Assembly: GCA_030549495.1 (NCBI GenBank)
Contig: JAUIRK010000155.1
Coordinates: 122,882 to 186,881 of the forward strand
DNA from: Nectonema munidae
Lineage: Eukaryota > Nematomorpha > Nectonematoida > Nectonematidae
DNA: 64,000 nucleotides
Direction of reading: 5' to 3'
In this document: positions 22,584 to 33,199 of the stretch, piece by piece
Numbering within the stretch: the first letter of the stretch is position 1
How the letters are laid out: the number at the start of each line of letters is the position of its first letter
The notes under the pieces: model-generated
What the model saw: the letters and a program-made list of their open reading frames with translations, nothing else
What the model was told of the DNA's origin: nothing
Database searches by the model: none
Translations under genes and position numbers: made by a program

Positions 22584-24322
22584 CAGTAAAACCTCGGTAT
22601 CTCGAACTTCAAGGGACTAACAAAATACTTCGAGATATCCGGGTGTTCGAGATATCAGTATTTGAAGTATTTTTCTCTTGAAGCATACTAAGTATAAAAC
22701 ATCAATTTGTAATGAGAAAAATCTTTGAGAAAAAAAAGTTTTGAGAAAATTTTTTAATTTTTTTATGAAATATATTTTAAAAAACAAATTTAATGATTCC
22801 AAAATTTTAAAATTATTTCTAATTTTGAATACATAAAGTGTTTAAAGCTCATATTTTTCATGATGATACAATTTTAAATAGTGCGATTACTTCCACAACC
22901 AGTAAAAAAATTGGCGATGTGACTTTGTTTGGGCTTAAATGCCTCCACTTCAACAGACATTATTCGATGGCGGATCTTCTGATAGCTTGGTATAATATCT
23001 TCCATATTCTCAGAAAATTCAATCCAGTTTTGAATGATTTCCATTGCATCGTTAACTTCTGATAATGTAGGCTTTTTGTTCGATAAATCTATTCATTCAT
23101 CAACATCATTTACTTCTTCATTCTCTTCGTTTTCTCCCATTTCTAATTTTCTTTCCTCAATGATTTTTTCCACAATGTCTTTGTCTGTGTTGGATTCAGC
23201 AGTGATGAGATTCTCATCGATTCGAGCATAATCTTCAATTGCCAAGCATGAATGAGACGGTTCTAAATGGATGACATCTATGTCTTCCTCCCACTATATC
23301 AGAAAAATCTTGACCTTTCTTTTTTGATTAAAAAACTTTTTGACAAGTTTTTTCAACCAAGCAGTAAAAATTTCGCTCGTAATCCATGCCTTTCTGTTTG
23401 CGTAGTAAGAAGTAGGAAGAGTTTTTGAAACATTGTAGATTCTTTGATTTTCCAATAACAAGAAGAGACAATTTTTCTTAAACCAACATATTAACACAAA
23501 CTAAAACAGTTAGCCTCTCTTTAGATTTTTTACCACTATGACATTTTGACCCTTTGAACTCAAGGATTTTTTCAGGTAATAATCGAAAAAATAACCCAGT
23601 TTCATCAGCATTAAAAATGTCACAGGGATTGTATTCTTCTAAAATTGTCTGTAGAGTAGATGACCACGCTTTGTTAATAACAGCTGTATTTTCATTCACA
23701 CTTTTTGATTCTCCACACAATCGTCTAAATGTAATATTATGGCCCTACAACGTTCGAGCCACCCATTTGTACATTTGACATTTTCACCAAGCTGTGAAGC
23801 AAAACTTTGCGCTTTAGCAATTAAAAGTGGACCAGAAACTGGTGTATTTTCTTCCCTTTCTTTTGTGAACCATTTCAAACATGTCACGCAAAATTATATT
23901 ACTAACATTATGCAACGTGTGTTTATGCGTGCTTTCTTTTATTTTGTAAGCTGTCTTAATTTCAAATCAATCAGTCAACAACAAGTGATCTCTCAATAAA
24001 CGAATAAAACAGTTCGTAATGCTAGTGCAAGTATTATAGGATATTTAATTATACATGATGGTGTGATGTCCTCTAAGTAGTGAGATTGAAAAAAGAGATA
24101 AGTTTAGCAAAAAAATATTTTATTTCGAGATAACCGGGGTAAAATTTGAGTTCGGGACCATAAATTTGTTTCGAGATAAGCGAGGTATTCGAGAGAACCG
24201 TATTCGAGATAACAGAACTTATTTTCATTTACAATATAAAGGATAAATTCCGTACTGGCTATTCACTTCGACATAAAAGGGGCTTCGAGATATCCCATGT
24301 TCGAGATATTGATGTTTTACTG
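22584..24322 (-). mobile_element. Tigger/pogo DNA transposon (Tigger-2) nested in copy A
   Basis: 1.74-kb element with ends CAGTAAAACCTCGGTATCTC and, inverted at the right, CAGTAAAACATCAATATCTC, flanked by TA on both sides. The paralogous copy B has the uninterrupted sequence GTTACATATATATTTCAAC at the same place, which confirms both boundaries and the TA duplication. A decayed pogo transposase is on the minus strand. Confidence 0.9.
22850..23887 (-). pseudogene. Tigger-2 pogo/CENP-B-type transposase remnant
   Basis: Minus-strand pieces in order. The second DNA-binding region is at 23887-23700 (NTPVSGPLLIAKAQSFASQL, CTNGWLERCR). The DDE start is at 23720-23478 (EYNPCDIFNADETGLFFRLL, KSKERLTVLVCVN), with the first catalytic Asp present in NADETGLF. 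23497-23294 continues with YANRKAWITSEIFTAWLKKL. After that the rest of the DDE domain, including the DNAPSH segment, is missing. An acidic C-terminal region follows (about 23290-22850; EERKLEMGENEENEEVNDVD). The N-terminal helix-turn-helix is not visible. Frames change between pieces and the central catalytic domain is deleted, so it is inactive. Confidence 0.85.
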
Positions 24323-25189
24323 TATATTTCAACTATGCTGAATTCAGCGGTGATGTTCATTTTTTTTTATTATCAAAATCAATCAAACCTGTCAAAAAAT
24401 TGATTTATATATGACAGCTCATCTCAAAAAGAAACTTTTTATTTTTTACACATATATATACCCATTTTCAAGTATGCTGTGTTTACTCGTGATATTCCTT
24501 TTTTTATGAAAATCAGTCAAACCTGATAAAAAATAATTTAAATATGACAGCCCGCCCATGTCAAAATTAAAATTTTTATTCTTATAAAAAGTTTTTTATA
24601 CATATATACCCATTTTCAAGTATGCAGAATTTAATGATGATCTTAATTTTTTATAAAATCAATAAAATCTGTTAAAAAATCGATTAAACCTGGAAATCAA
24701 TGTCAAATATATAAACTTTAAAATAAATTCTACTTGGAGTATTTCTCTTGTAATTATTTTCTTTTATTTAATAAACCGACTTTATCACTCAAAATATTTC
24801 ATTTGTCAGTAATTTATGTATCTCGATAAGACCTCCATCTTTTTGGCTACAAATTCGTTATCCGCTCGTAGTCTCTAAGCCATATCTTCTATACTTTACA
24901 GTATGTAATTTTGTTATTCATTCTATGATGATCCTTTCTTGGTAGCTCTTTTTTCATTAGAAATTTATTTTCTTCAATGTGTGTAAAAAAGATGGACAAA
25001 TTCCATTTAAATTAAAAAATATCTTGATTGTAATGACTAAATTTTCGCATATTGGCATCTGTGCAATTTTTAACAATCCTGACCTATTGTGAATTTTCAT
25101 ATTTCCTACCATTCTTAGTTAAATGATAATTGTAATCTTAGATGATAAGTTATATAACATAATGAAAATACACACTATAAAATTTTCCT

Positions 25190-25722
25190 TTCTAGAAGCA
25201 AATTCGATCAACATCGGAAACAAGAGCTAAAGAAGGTCATAAAATAAGGTGATGAGGATTGAGGAGTATAATTAACTATTATAAAACAAAAGTGAAAGAA
25301 GAAAATCATTTAATTAACAATATATCATTTTTAGAGTAATAAAGCAATTTACATGTCAAACATTCAGCCTTCTTGACTTTCGTTGAAATAGTTCAAAAAC
25401 TTGAAAACCCTTTTAAGGGTCGGAAAACTTCTCTCACAGGATGCAGTACTGATTCCTATTGTTAGAGCAGCTTGATACTCAAAAATACTCTAGACAATTT
25501 TATAATATATTTATTGAAACTACCAATGTACAAAGAAAAGACTTTTTCACAAGCGCACTTTATCGGATGTAATTCATTTAAAACTTATATAAGCTTGAAA
25601 AATTGAGTGGAGAGGCTTGGAAAATTGAGGGGGCTCAGGTCAAAAATGGGGGAGGGGGGGGGGCTCAAGCCCCCAAAATAAATAGAGTGCGCGGGTCAAA
25701 TAAATAGAGTGCGCGGGCCCTG
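25190..25722 (-). mobile_element. hAT transposon remnant with 22-bp tandem duplication at its end
   Basis: On the minus strand 25722 starts with CAGGGCCCGCGCACTC, a hAT-like terminus, followed by a 22-bp direct duplication (25676-25697 and 25698-25719, one mismatch) and a G/C-rich stretch. At 25500-25370 the minus strand encodes ALTIGISTASCERSFPTLKR, the hAT C-terminal dimerisation motif (A....ERSFS.L). It is an internally deleted element; the other end was not resolved. Confidence 0.65.
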
Positions 25723-26269
25723 TTTTAAAGGATGAGATATCTTAAAGTTAAAAAATTCCTTCGGTAAAATGGTATTCAAAAAAGGCCTCAAAAATAGCAA
25801 TTCTAAAGTTTCAAAAAAAATGATTTGTAAAATTTGCTAGTATTTGATTGAGAGAAAAAACAATATAAGCGCATACATTTTTATAAATTTAAACTTTTTA
25901 TTTTTATCTTGATAGGAATAGGCACTTTTCAAATCGACTCCAAAAAGTTAAAATCTAGAAATAAATATTTTGCGATCAAATTTTTCTTCTATACAATAAG
26001 TTACACCCACCTTTGAAAATTTTTCTTAAAAAACTGTCATCTTCAAAATTTCCAACACCTGGAGTTAATTTTAAAATCAAATTAAAAAAAAAATTTTAGG
26101 AAGTATTTGATTGTTTGTTCCAAAATTTGCACACATTTGTTTTATTTACATCTTTACTTTTTTAAACTTTAGTTTAATTTTGATATGAATAAAATATTTT
26201 AGAGTTTTTTTTGTTATCTTAATTTTTCATTTAAACATTTTTCAGCAAATTATATGAGCCTCAATAGTT
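25723..26269. other. Intergenic, nothing recognised
   Basis: AT-rich flank between a hAT end and a SINE-like element; no coding sequence seen. Confidence 0.35.
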
Positions 26270-26271
26270 GT

Positions 26272-26420
26272 TATGGTGTAACTCTCAGCTTACAGATGAA
26301 GGTCAGCGGTTTGATCTCCAACTCTCCCGACTCTTAAAAACAAAACCACTAAACTTTGATTTACTATCTTTTTAGCATAATTCGAGCATATAGTCTTAAG
26401 GCCGAAAGTGCTTTGATATT
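26272..26420 (+). repeat. tRNA-derived SINE-like element
   Basis: A-box-like TGGTGTAACTC near 26274, B-box-like GGTTTGATCTCC near 26308, then a distinct tail with CTTAAGGCCGAAAGTGC and tandem CAAC repeats, the layout of a tRNA-SINE with a simple-repeat end. Confidence 0.45.
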
Positions 26421-26824
26421 CAACCAACCAACCAGAAAATTATATGTGACCTTTCCAAATTACAAAATTTTGTAATTTAAGACCTCTAAATTTAACACAC
26501 GCATTCATCCGATCACTCGAACACAATCGTGTCCAAAGGTTTATTCAAACTTAATTTCCAAAAAGTTTTGAATTCATATAATAATAATTTACTAACAGAA
26601 AAACCAAGATAATTAATGCGTAAATTACAATTAAAAAATATGGAAGAAATAAGATATTTTTAAAAATAAGAAAAAAGAAAATATTTAGAAACATGGTTAT
26701 TTAACGTCATCTATTAACAAAAAGTGAAATTTAGGTTTTATTTACATGATTTTTGAGTTCTTGAGATGCTGTATTACTTTCTTTTCCCCAAAATATATTT
26801 TAGACATAACTTTAATCATTTTCA

Positions 26825-27725
26825 TGGTAGTTGAATGACACTTTCATGTCAAAAACTGCCAATCAAAATCAAAAATTAACATTTCAAATAAATTGTGACA
26901 TTATTTGTAGTTAACCTTATAATATAGGATCTGATTTTTCTATAATCCTCGTTACTCTTTAGAAAATGCCAATCAAAATTTTGATTGATGAGAATTATAT
27001 CTAATAAAATATTCCTTAAAATTTTACATAAAATGTGTGCTTTTATACTAAATCGGCCATGTTGGTTTCATTTCTGGACTCAGTTTTCGCATTTAGGATC
27101 CGAAAATACTTATAAATGTCAATCAAATTTGACGTTTACTTCTAAAAATTGTGTCCAAATATATTGATTGAAATTTTACATGAAATATAGTTTTTATAGC
27201 AAATCAATCATGCTGGCTTCATTTATGGACTCAGTTTTCGTATTTTGAGGTTTTAAATATCTCACATTATTATTTACGTCTGAAAATATCTCCAAAAATT
27301 TTCTCTCTAATTTTACATAAAATAAATATTTTTATACCAAATCAACCATGCTAGTTTTATTTCTGAATTCAGTTTTCGTATTTTGAGGTTTTAAGATATC
27401 TGCAAGTCTTCAAATATGCGGTTTACGTCTAATGTTTACAGACCTATTTTCAAAATGTAAATAACATATCTGTTTTTATATCAAATCGGCTATGATTATT
27501 TCATTTCTGTACTCCATTTCGGCTAATATGTCTGTAAGAGTCAATTGAATCAGTGATGTATGCTTGAGAATCAGTTTTTTTTTCCAAAAAAATCATTTCT
27601 GTAAAAAATTTTCAGTAAATCGTTATATATTGGTTATAAAGAAAAATTATCATTTTTATATATCTTTTGGCTCATAATACTTTCTTCAATCATGTTGAGT
27701 ATGAAATATTTATTTTGAAAAATTG
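26825..27725 (-). repeat. Inverted piece of the TTAA-flanked element family (copy C) with about 150-bp monomers
   Basis: Reverse complement of the right half of copy B (about 42820-44100). The order is inverted: CATGGTAGTTGAATGACAC, CAATCAAAATTTTGATTG, then several monomers carrying AATCGGCCATGTTGGTTTCA-type and CTCAGTTTTCG-type motifs, then CTCATAATACTTTCTTCAAT at the far end. The monomers are 15-25 percent diverged by eye. Confidence 0.65.
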
Positions 27726-27843
27726 CAATATAATTAAAATTGTTCCAATGTACCTTAATTAATCCATACTTTAACTTTGAAGTGAGACAAACTTTTATTT
27801 TTTTGAACATATAGAAATAGCCTTTTTCATTTCAATGTAACCA

Positions 27844-27960
27844 GGGGCCTAGCCAGGCGGTACGCTGTGCGTAGCAAAATTTTCCCAAATGGGGAGTAAA
27901 ATAGTTCGGTATTTCAGGGGCCTCATACACCACTAAATCCTGAAGGTGTCCCGCTAGTGT
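27844..27960 (+). mobile_element. Possible hAT/MITE left end
   Basis: CAGGGGCCTAGCCAGGCGG opens a GC-richer patch and resembles hAT-type MITE starts. No matching right end or target duplication was found. Confidence 0.25.
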
Positions 27961-29348
27961 ATGTATATATATATAAATTGTAAACAAGTATACGCCGAGC
28001 TACATTCGCCAATTCCTCGCGTAATACACATCACTGGAGATTCAGAATGACCTTTTGGACCTGATGGCCAAACAAGTGCTTGAGTCAATCATCCAAGATT
28101 GTAAGTAATGCCGTTAATTGTTTCACATTTATTGCTTATGAGTCAACTCATTGAGTCAAATATATAAATGTATATTAAAATTTTTTTTATTTATTTTTAT
28201 TGAAAAAATCAAAAAAAGAATGTTTATGAATTTATTTTTAAAAATAATTCTTATATATTTTATATATATTGAAAAAATGAATTATAAAAAAATTGTTATT
28301 TATAAAATTTTTCCATGCTATTTTATGCTTGTATGCCCAAATAATAGACACATTGGTTATAAGTAGCAAAATTTTACTCCGCGAAGTGTGTTATTGCGCT
28401 CTTTACCCAAACACACTATCTAAAATCGAACTAACTTATTTACTAACCGTACGGATTAACAAAGTAATCTTCATAACTAACTAAAATCGTAAGTCCTTTT
28501 TCGACAAATCTCCACTAAGCATATATGTCCGGTACCCCAATGCAAAAAGTGTTTCCCTTGCCAATAGATATGTTATGAATGCGCGCCAGAATATGAAATA
28601 GAATATTTAATTATACTTGAAAACTTTCCATGGTTTTGGTTTAGATGAGTTGCATGCTTATAATTATCATTTTGATTAACTTTCTCTTCTTGAAAGACTT
28701 GATTCTTTCCTTTTAAGAAAGAAGAATCAGTATAGTAGAAGTATTTGGATTCGGAAGGCTTTTCCAGTGACTGATAAGATGTTAAATTTGAGTGAGCAGT
28801 TAGAGTTAGATTGAAACTAGGATAGTAGGCTCTTAGTGGCAAAAGTGTAGCATTTACATGATTTGGAATCGAAATTGGCTGAGGAAAGTTCATTAGCAAT
28901 ATATTTTTTACTGAAACACGCGAATACTTGCGTAGATACATATACATTTAGCTTACATATTTATATATATCATTTTAATAGCTAAAGTGTCAATTATGAT
29001 TTAACCAATCAAATCGCGGAAATAGATAAAGTAATTTCAAAGAATGAAACAGACATTTGTGAAATATTAAAAAATTCAAAGTCATCACAATAGCTAATAA
29101 TAATAATAATAATATGGACACAAACTTAACGCATCTTAACGAACTTTGAAAAATTTGAGTTTTTTATGAAATTTAGTTTTATCTGAATTTTAGAAAACTT
29201 CCTATACTAACGCGCTTAATATGTTGAAAAACAAAGTTGCGTAAACAGTCCAAATCGGTTGAATTGAACTTGAAAATCAGTAGTAAAAATTCTTCATTTT
29301 CCAGATTTTCAATTGTTTGAAGCTGAGGCATAGATGAAAATGATGATT

Positions 29349-29350
<2 letters not shown>
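27961..29350. other. AT-rich stretch around the candidate exon
   Basis: Apart from the candidate exon at 28573-28878, only AT-rich DNA with short lysine/isoleucine-rich ORFs is seen; no other feature is supported. Confidence 0.3.
28573..28878 (-). CDS. Candidate terminal exon, unknown protein
   Basis: A minus-strand open stretch of 101 codons to a stop at 28573 follows a good acceptor (CTAATGAACTTTCCTCAG|CC). It encodes a Ser/Asn/Tyr-rich, non-repetitive sequence (PISIPNHVNATLLPLRAYY ... SLEKPSESKYFYYTDSSFLK) with better-balanced codons than the surrounding AT-rich DNA. I recognise no domain and have no confirmed partner exon. It could belong to an unseen minus-strand gene or be chance. Confidence 0.3.
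   Translation of the reverse strand, partial: PISIPNHVNATLLPLRAYYPSFNLTLTAHSNLTSYQSLEKPSESKYFYYTDSSFLKGKNQVFQEEKVNQNDNYKHATHLNQNHGKFSSIIKYSISYSGAHS

Positions 29351-29398
<48 letters not shown>
29351..29398 (+). repeat. (CAAT)12 microsatellite
   Basis: Twelve perfect CAAT units. Confidence 0.95.
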
Positions 29399-29399
<1 letters not shown>

Positions 29400-29758
29400 T
29401 TGTTTTCTTGTATTTATGTTTAAAGAGTTGTATTTAAAGGGGAGTAAGAAATAAAAGTAAACTAAAAATAGAGAAATTAATCTAATTCCTAACTTTAGAA
29501 ATCAAAGTAAAGAATTTAAAAAGCTATCTTCTCTTGTATTGGATCATCATCGCTGACCGAACACTATGAAAGCTTCTTTCTTATTTCAAAAGCCCAAATT
29601 GCTATATACGCTAGTTACAAACTAATGTAGTAAATTAATTACTATTTTACTAATAGACTTGTTGGGTTAGTTCGTGTTAACATCAATCCAACAGATTCGA
29701 CATGTTCTACGATCTCGATCTCTAAAAGATAAAGAAGTCCACTTCGTTCACACAATAA

Positions 29759-30130
29759 GTGCCGGTTTTTTACCCTAGTTTTCTTCTTCTGAAGAATTAA
29801 AAGGTTTTTACGGTTAGGTAGTGCTCTAGTGACCCGATTCTACGTGGTTAGTAATCAAGCTATCACTAGACAATAAGTTTGTTTCCCAAATTGGGAGCGT
29901 TCGCGTTAGGATTGTATCGTTCTCTCAGCTGTATTTATATATTGTAACATAAATTCTTGTAAAATAATATATATAACAAGGTATAGCTATTCTTTTGTAA
30001 TAAGGGCTGGTAGGTGTTTAGTGGGATGGAAAGTCCAGTTAGACTTGGAGTCAGCATTCCGGGCGGGCCACGATATCCGAAAGGATGGGTGCGAACGCCA
30101 CAAAACAACTTAATTAATTAATTAATTAAT
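29759..30130 (+). mobile_element. 5'-truncated LINE tail (same family as the LINE ending at 39901)
   Basis: About 370 bp nearly collinear with 39534-39901, from GTGCCGGTTTTTTA through GTGCTCT...GACCCGATTCTACGTGG, GGGAGCGTTCGCGTTAGGAT and the GC-rich GGGCGGGCCACGATATCCG to the tail. Here the tail is tandem TTAAT instead of TTAAC. It is a dead-on-arrival 3' fragment, or a SINE that shares the LINE 3' end. Confidence 0.85.
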
Positions 30131-32891
30131 ACACAATAAATCAGGATGGGCATAAGTAAGAATGCAATTTAAGATTTACTTCTGCGAGTTTTGCAAAAAT
30201 TTTCAAGTATGCTAATCATCAATTTTTGAAATCATATACTTCTATTGGAAGCATTAGTTTTGAGGAAGGTATTTATATTTTCCATTTAATTAGGATATGT
30301 TGATTGAATTTTAAAGGTAGTCCAAACACCCACTATAGAATCATTGGAAATTTTGTTCAATGAAAGTTCCGAAAAAAATTACGAGCTAAAGAGGTGAGAT
30401 AAATTATTGCCTGTGAAAAGCAAAGTGTTGGACAAAAACTTTACAAAAGTGATAAAAATGGCTTTTATTCAAAGCTAAAATCAAACAAATAGTTCTTTAA
30501 AGTTTCCTATAATCGGTTGCGGAATGATATTTGTCCCTTATGTTTTCTCAAGTTACAAAAAGTTCATCAATATTCGTATAGGAAATAATTTCGAAACTAA
30601 AGAAAGAGAAAAGGTAATCACATTTAGTGTAATCATGATTTTAAAAACTAATATTTGATGGCTTGTACATCAATTAAAGGGCAGTTAAAAGCTTACAGAG
30701 AGGATCTCAAAAAATTCTGAAAGAAGCTTGGACACAAAATGTGAAACTGATGACACTTCATTAGTTGAAACCTGTCAACAGTGTGTTCGTTTAGTGATGA
30801 CAATTTCAAATGATATGAAATACCTTTTTTTTGTGTTTTCCCTAAATTTCAAGATACTATGATAAATCAGAATCAAAATCTCTATTAATTTGACCTCTAT
30901 CAAGTGCATATGGACGGCAGTAAGTATACATTTTCAAAGTCCCTAAAATAGGAAAAATTTCAACAAAGTCTTTCGTAGTGAGTTTCTTTTTCAAAAATCG
31001 AATCAATGTTCTGTACTTTTCGGTTTCAACAAATCAAGGCTATTTAATTTGCTCATTTTTTTCAAAGTTAAATTCAAATAAAAATTATTTTATTAAAAGT
31101 AAAAAGTTTATCAAATTGATATTTGAAAAAACAGTTAATAAAGAATAAGGGATCCAGGAAAAAATTTGAGTTTGAAAAGGGTCCATAAGAGAAAAAATTT
31201 GATAATCACTAATGTATACCAACAAATTAGTTGAAGATTATTATCTATAGTATAAAGATATAATGTAATATAATAAATCTAGTTGCTATTATCAAATTTT
31301 GATTAATTTCCTTCTTTCATCATGTAAGAGAGAGGGAATCAAATAAACTCAACAAAGTAATTTCATACCAGATTTCAATAAACAAAATGAGATCAAACGC
31401 ATTAAAGATCTTATATTTTTACTTCTTGATTTTCAATGGAAGATGACTTCTGGTTTTTTTTACCTAAAATGTCAATTATAAAGAAGAATAGCGACAAACC
31501 AAAAGTGGTTGGTCATATTCACTTGCATAAATTGAATTAAAATGTGCATCATAATTTTCATACACAAGTGAAATAATATTATTAATTATTCTTTTGAGGA
31601 CCAAAATTTTGAAGACTAAATGTCTGTTTCCTTATTCAATGGAATTTATTATATTTGAAGCAGACGTTTTTTTGGAAAACCGATGCCTAACAACTGATAG
31701 TTAGAGGTATAAAAAAGAATATTTAGACATTCACAAAATTGTAAAAAGAGAGTAAAAATGAGGAAAATAGAGAAGAGGTGAGATGAATGAATGAATACTT
31801 ACAAAAACAAAGACATGCGTGATAGAAAACCCAAAATAAATGTCGAAAAAATGAATTATTTATCGTAACTTTAGTGATTAAGAAAACAAGAAGAAGAAGA
31901 AGAATGAATGAATTTGTTTGCATCCAAGCGAAGAAAATCTTCTATTATTGTACAGGAAGTAACGTCACCTTGAAAACGAACCCATGAAATGTTGTGAGTA
32001 TTAAACATGCCCATAATCCAATTCAAAAAAATTAAAAGACCATTTAAAACTTAAGAAAGACAATTTAGAAAAAAAGACAATTTATAGAACTTAAAATGGT
32101 TTATAAAAAAGAAAAGAGATACATTATTCGAGTTCAAACGATTGAAAAGTTATAGTTATTTTGGAATATTTTCCTTCTCTTAAATTTCTATTTTGGAAAG
32201 CGTGATTTGATAAAACTTCGATTCTCTGTGCATACTGGATCCCATATGAACGTATTCAAATAAAATAATTTTCTAATCAGGTTTGAACCTATGATTTGGT
32301 AAACATTCTAAAAAAGTTTATTTCATAAATCATAAAGGCTTTCGCAAAATATTGCATGATGAATACAAATTATTGTGAGAATCAAATTGTTCAAATATTT
32401 ATATTTGCGTCATTATTGCAATTCATATAAAAAAAATTCTAAGTAAATTGCTTTAATATGTTCGAACGATTTTCAAATATTGCTAAGAATTGAGAAGTTA
32501 TAAAAATTTTAACAAGCCATTTCATTTGTGAATGAAAGTCACGATTAAAAAATTGTGCTAGATAAATTTTTTCGTATTAATATTTATTCTGTCTCTTTTT
32601 TTTGCTAACACCTTTTGATGTGTAGCAAGTTTCCTAATTTATGCAACTGTTCCTATTGATTCATTATGAAAAACAAATTACTTGCCTAGGTAGAGATAGA
32701 ATTATTATTATTAGTTACACAATTAGTTAGTTATATAGTTGGCTTGTTAATTATTTAATAACAAGCAGATAGATTACCTTTATATAGGATTAATTTAACT
32801 TAAATAACTCATTTACAACCTATTGATTAAGTTCTTTATAATTTTACATTATATCGATACCTTCCAAGTTCTCTTGAATCTTGAACTGTTT
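30131..32891. other. No recognised gene
   Basis: AT-rich, short ORFs only. The minus ORF at 31923-31723 starts with a signal-peptide-like run (MQTNSFILLLLLVFLITK) but has no partner exon or domain, so I do not call it a gene. Confidence 0.35.
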
Positions 32892-33143
32892 TCAAGAGCG
32901 CTCATTCTTGAGAAGCGTTTGTGTAAGAAAATGGTTGATGTCGTAAGGTGTATATAAATATTCGTTAAATTTTTTTTTTATTCCTAATAAATAATGTGTG
33001 CATGGATCCCAATCTTTTCCAAAACAAAGGCTTCTAGTTTGAAAAGTGCATTCTTTATCATTATTGGCTGCCATAAGAACGCTAGTTCTATATTTCTTGA
33101 TCCGCACTACCTCTCCTTTTGGCACATGAAGAAAGCTTATCAT
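32892..33143 (-). CDS. Small ORF, 83 codons, unknown
   Basis: ATG at 33143 directly after an in-frame TAG; stop at 32892. The encoded sequence is not low-complexity and has three cysteines (CTFQTRSLCFGKDWDPC). A TATA-like run (about 33215 on the minus strand) lies some 75-90 bases upstream. I recognise no family; it could be a small gene, an exon or chance. Confidence is low because there is no homology or splice support. Confidence 0.25.
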   Translation of the reverse strand: MISFLHVPKGEVVRIKKYRTSVLMAANNDKECTFQTRSLCFGKDWDPCTHYLLGIKKKFNEYLYTPYDINHFLTQTLLKNERS

Positions 33144-33199
33144 CTAGACTCTAGAGTGGTTCACTATTCGAGTACATAGATTTTTGTCATATGCATCTC

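Larger units (their letters stand above)
22468..25160 (+). mobile_element. TTAA-flanked (piggyBac-like) non-autonomous element, copy A, left part
   Basis: Begins TTAA|CCCTATTAGTGCTGGGC at 22464. piggyBac elements insert at TTAA and begin with CCC, and copy B (41276-44201) ends with the inverted form CAGCACTAATAGGG|TTAA. Copy A matches the left 1.3 kb of copy B (22485-22583 and 24323-25160 against 41281-42600), including a tandem array of about 140-bp monomers marked by ATACCCATTTTCAAGTATGC. It is interrupted by Tigger-2. Homology fades near 25160, so the right end is missing or replaced. It has no transposase. Confidence 0.65.

Noticed and set aside
23034-23231. Ser-rich plus-strand ORF
   Set aside because: Antisense of the acidic C-terminal part of the Tigger-2 transposase.
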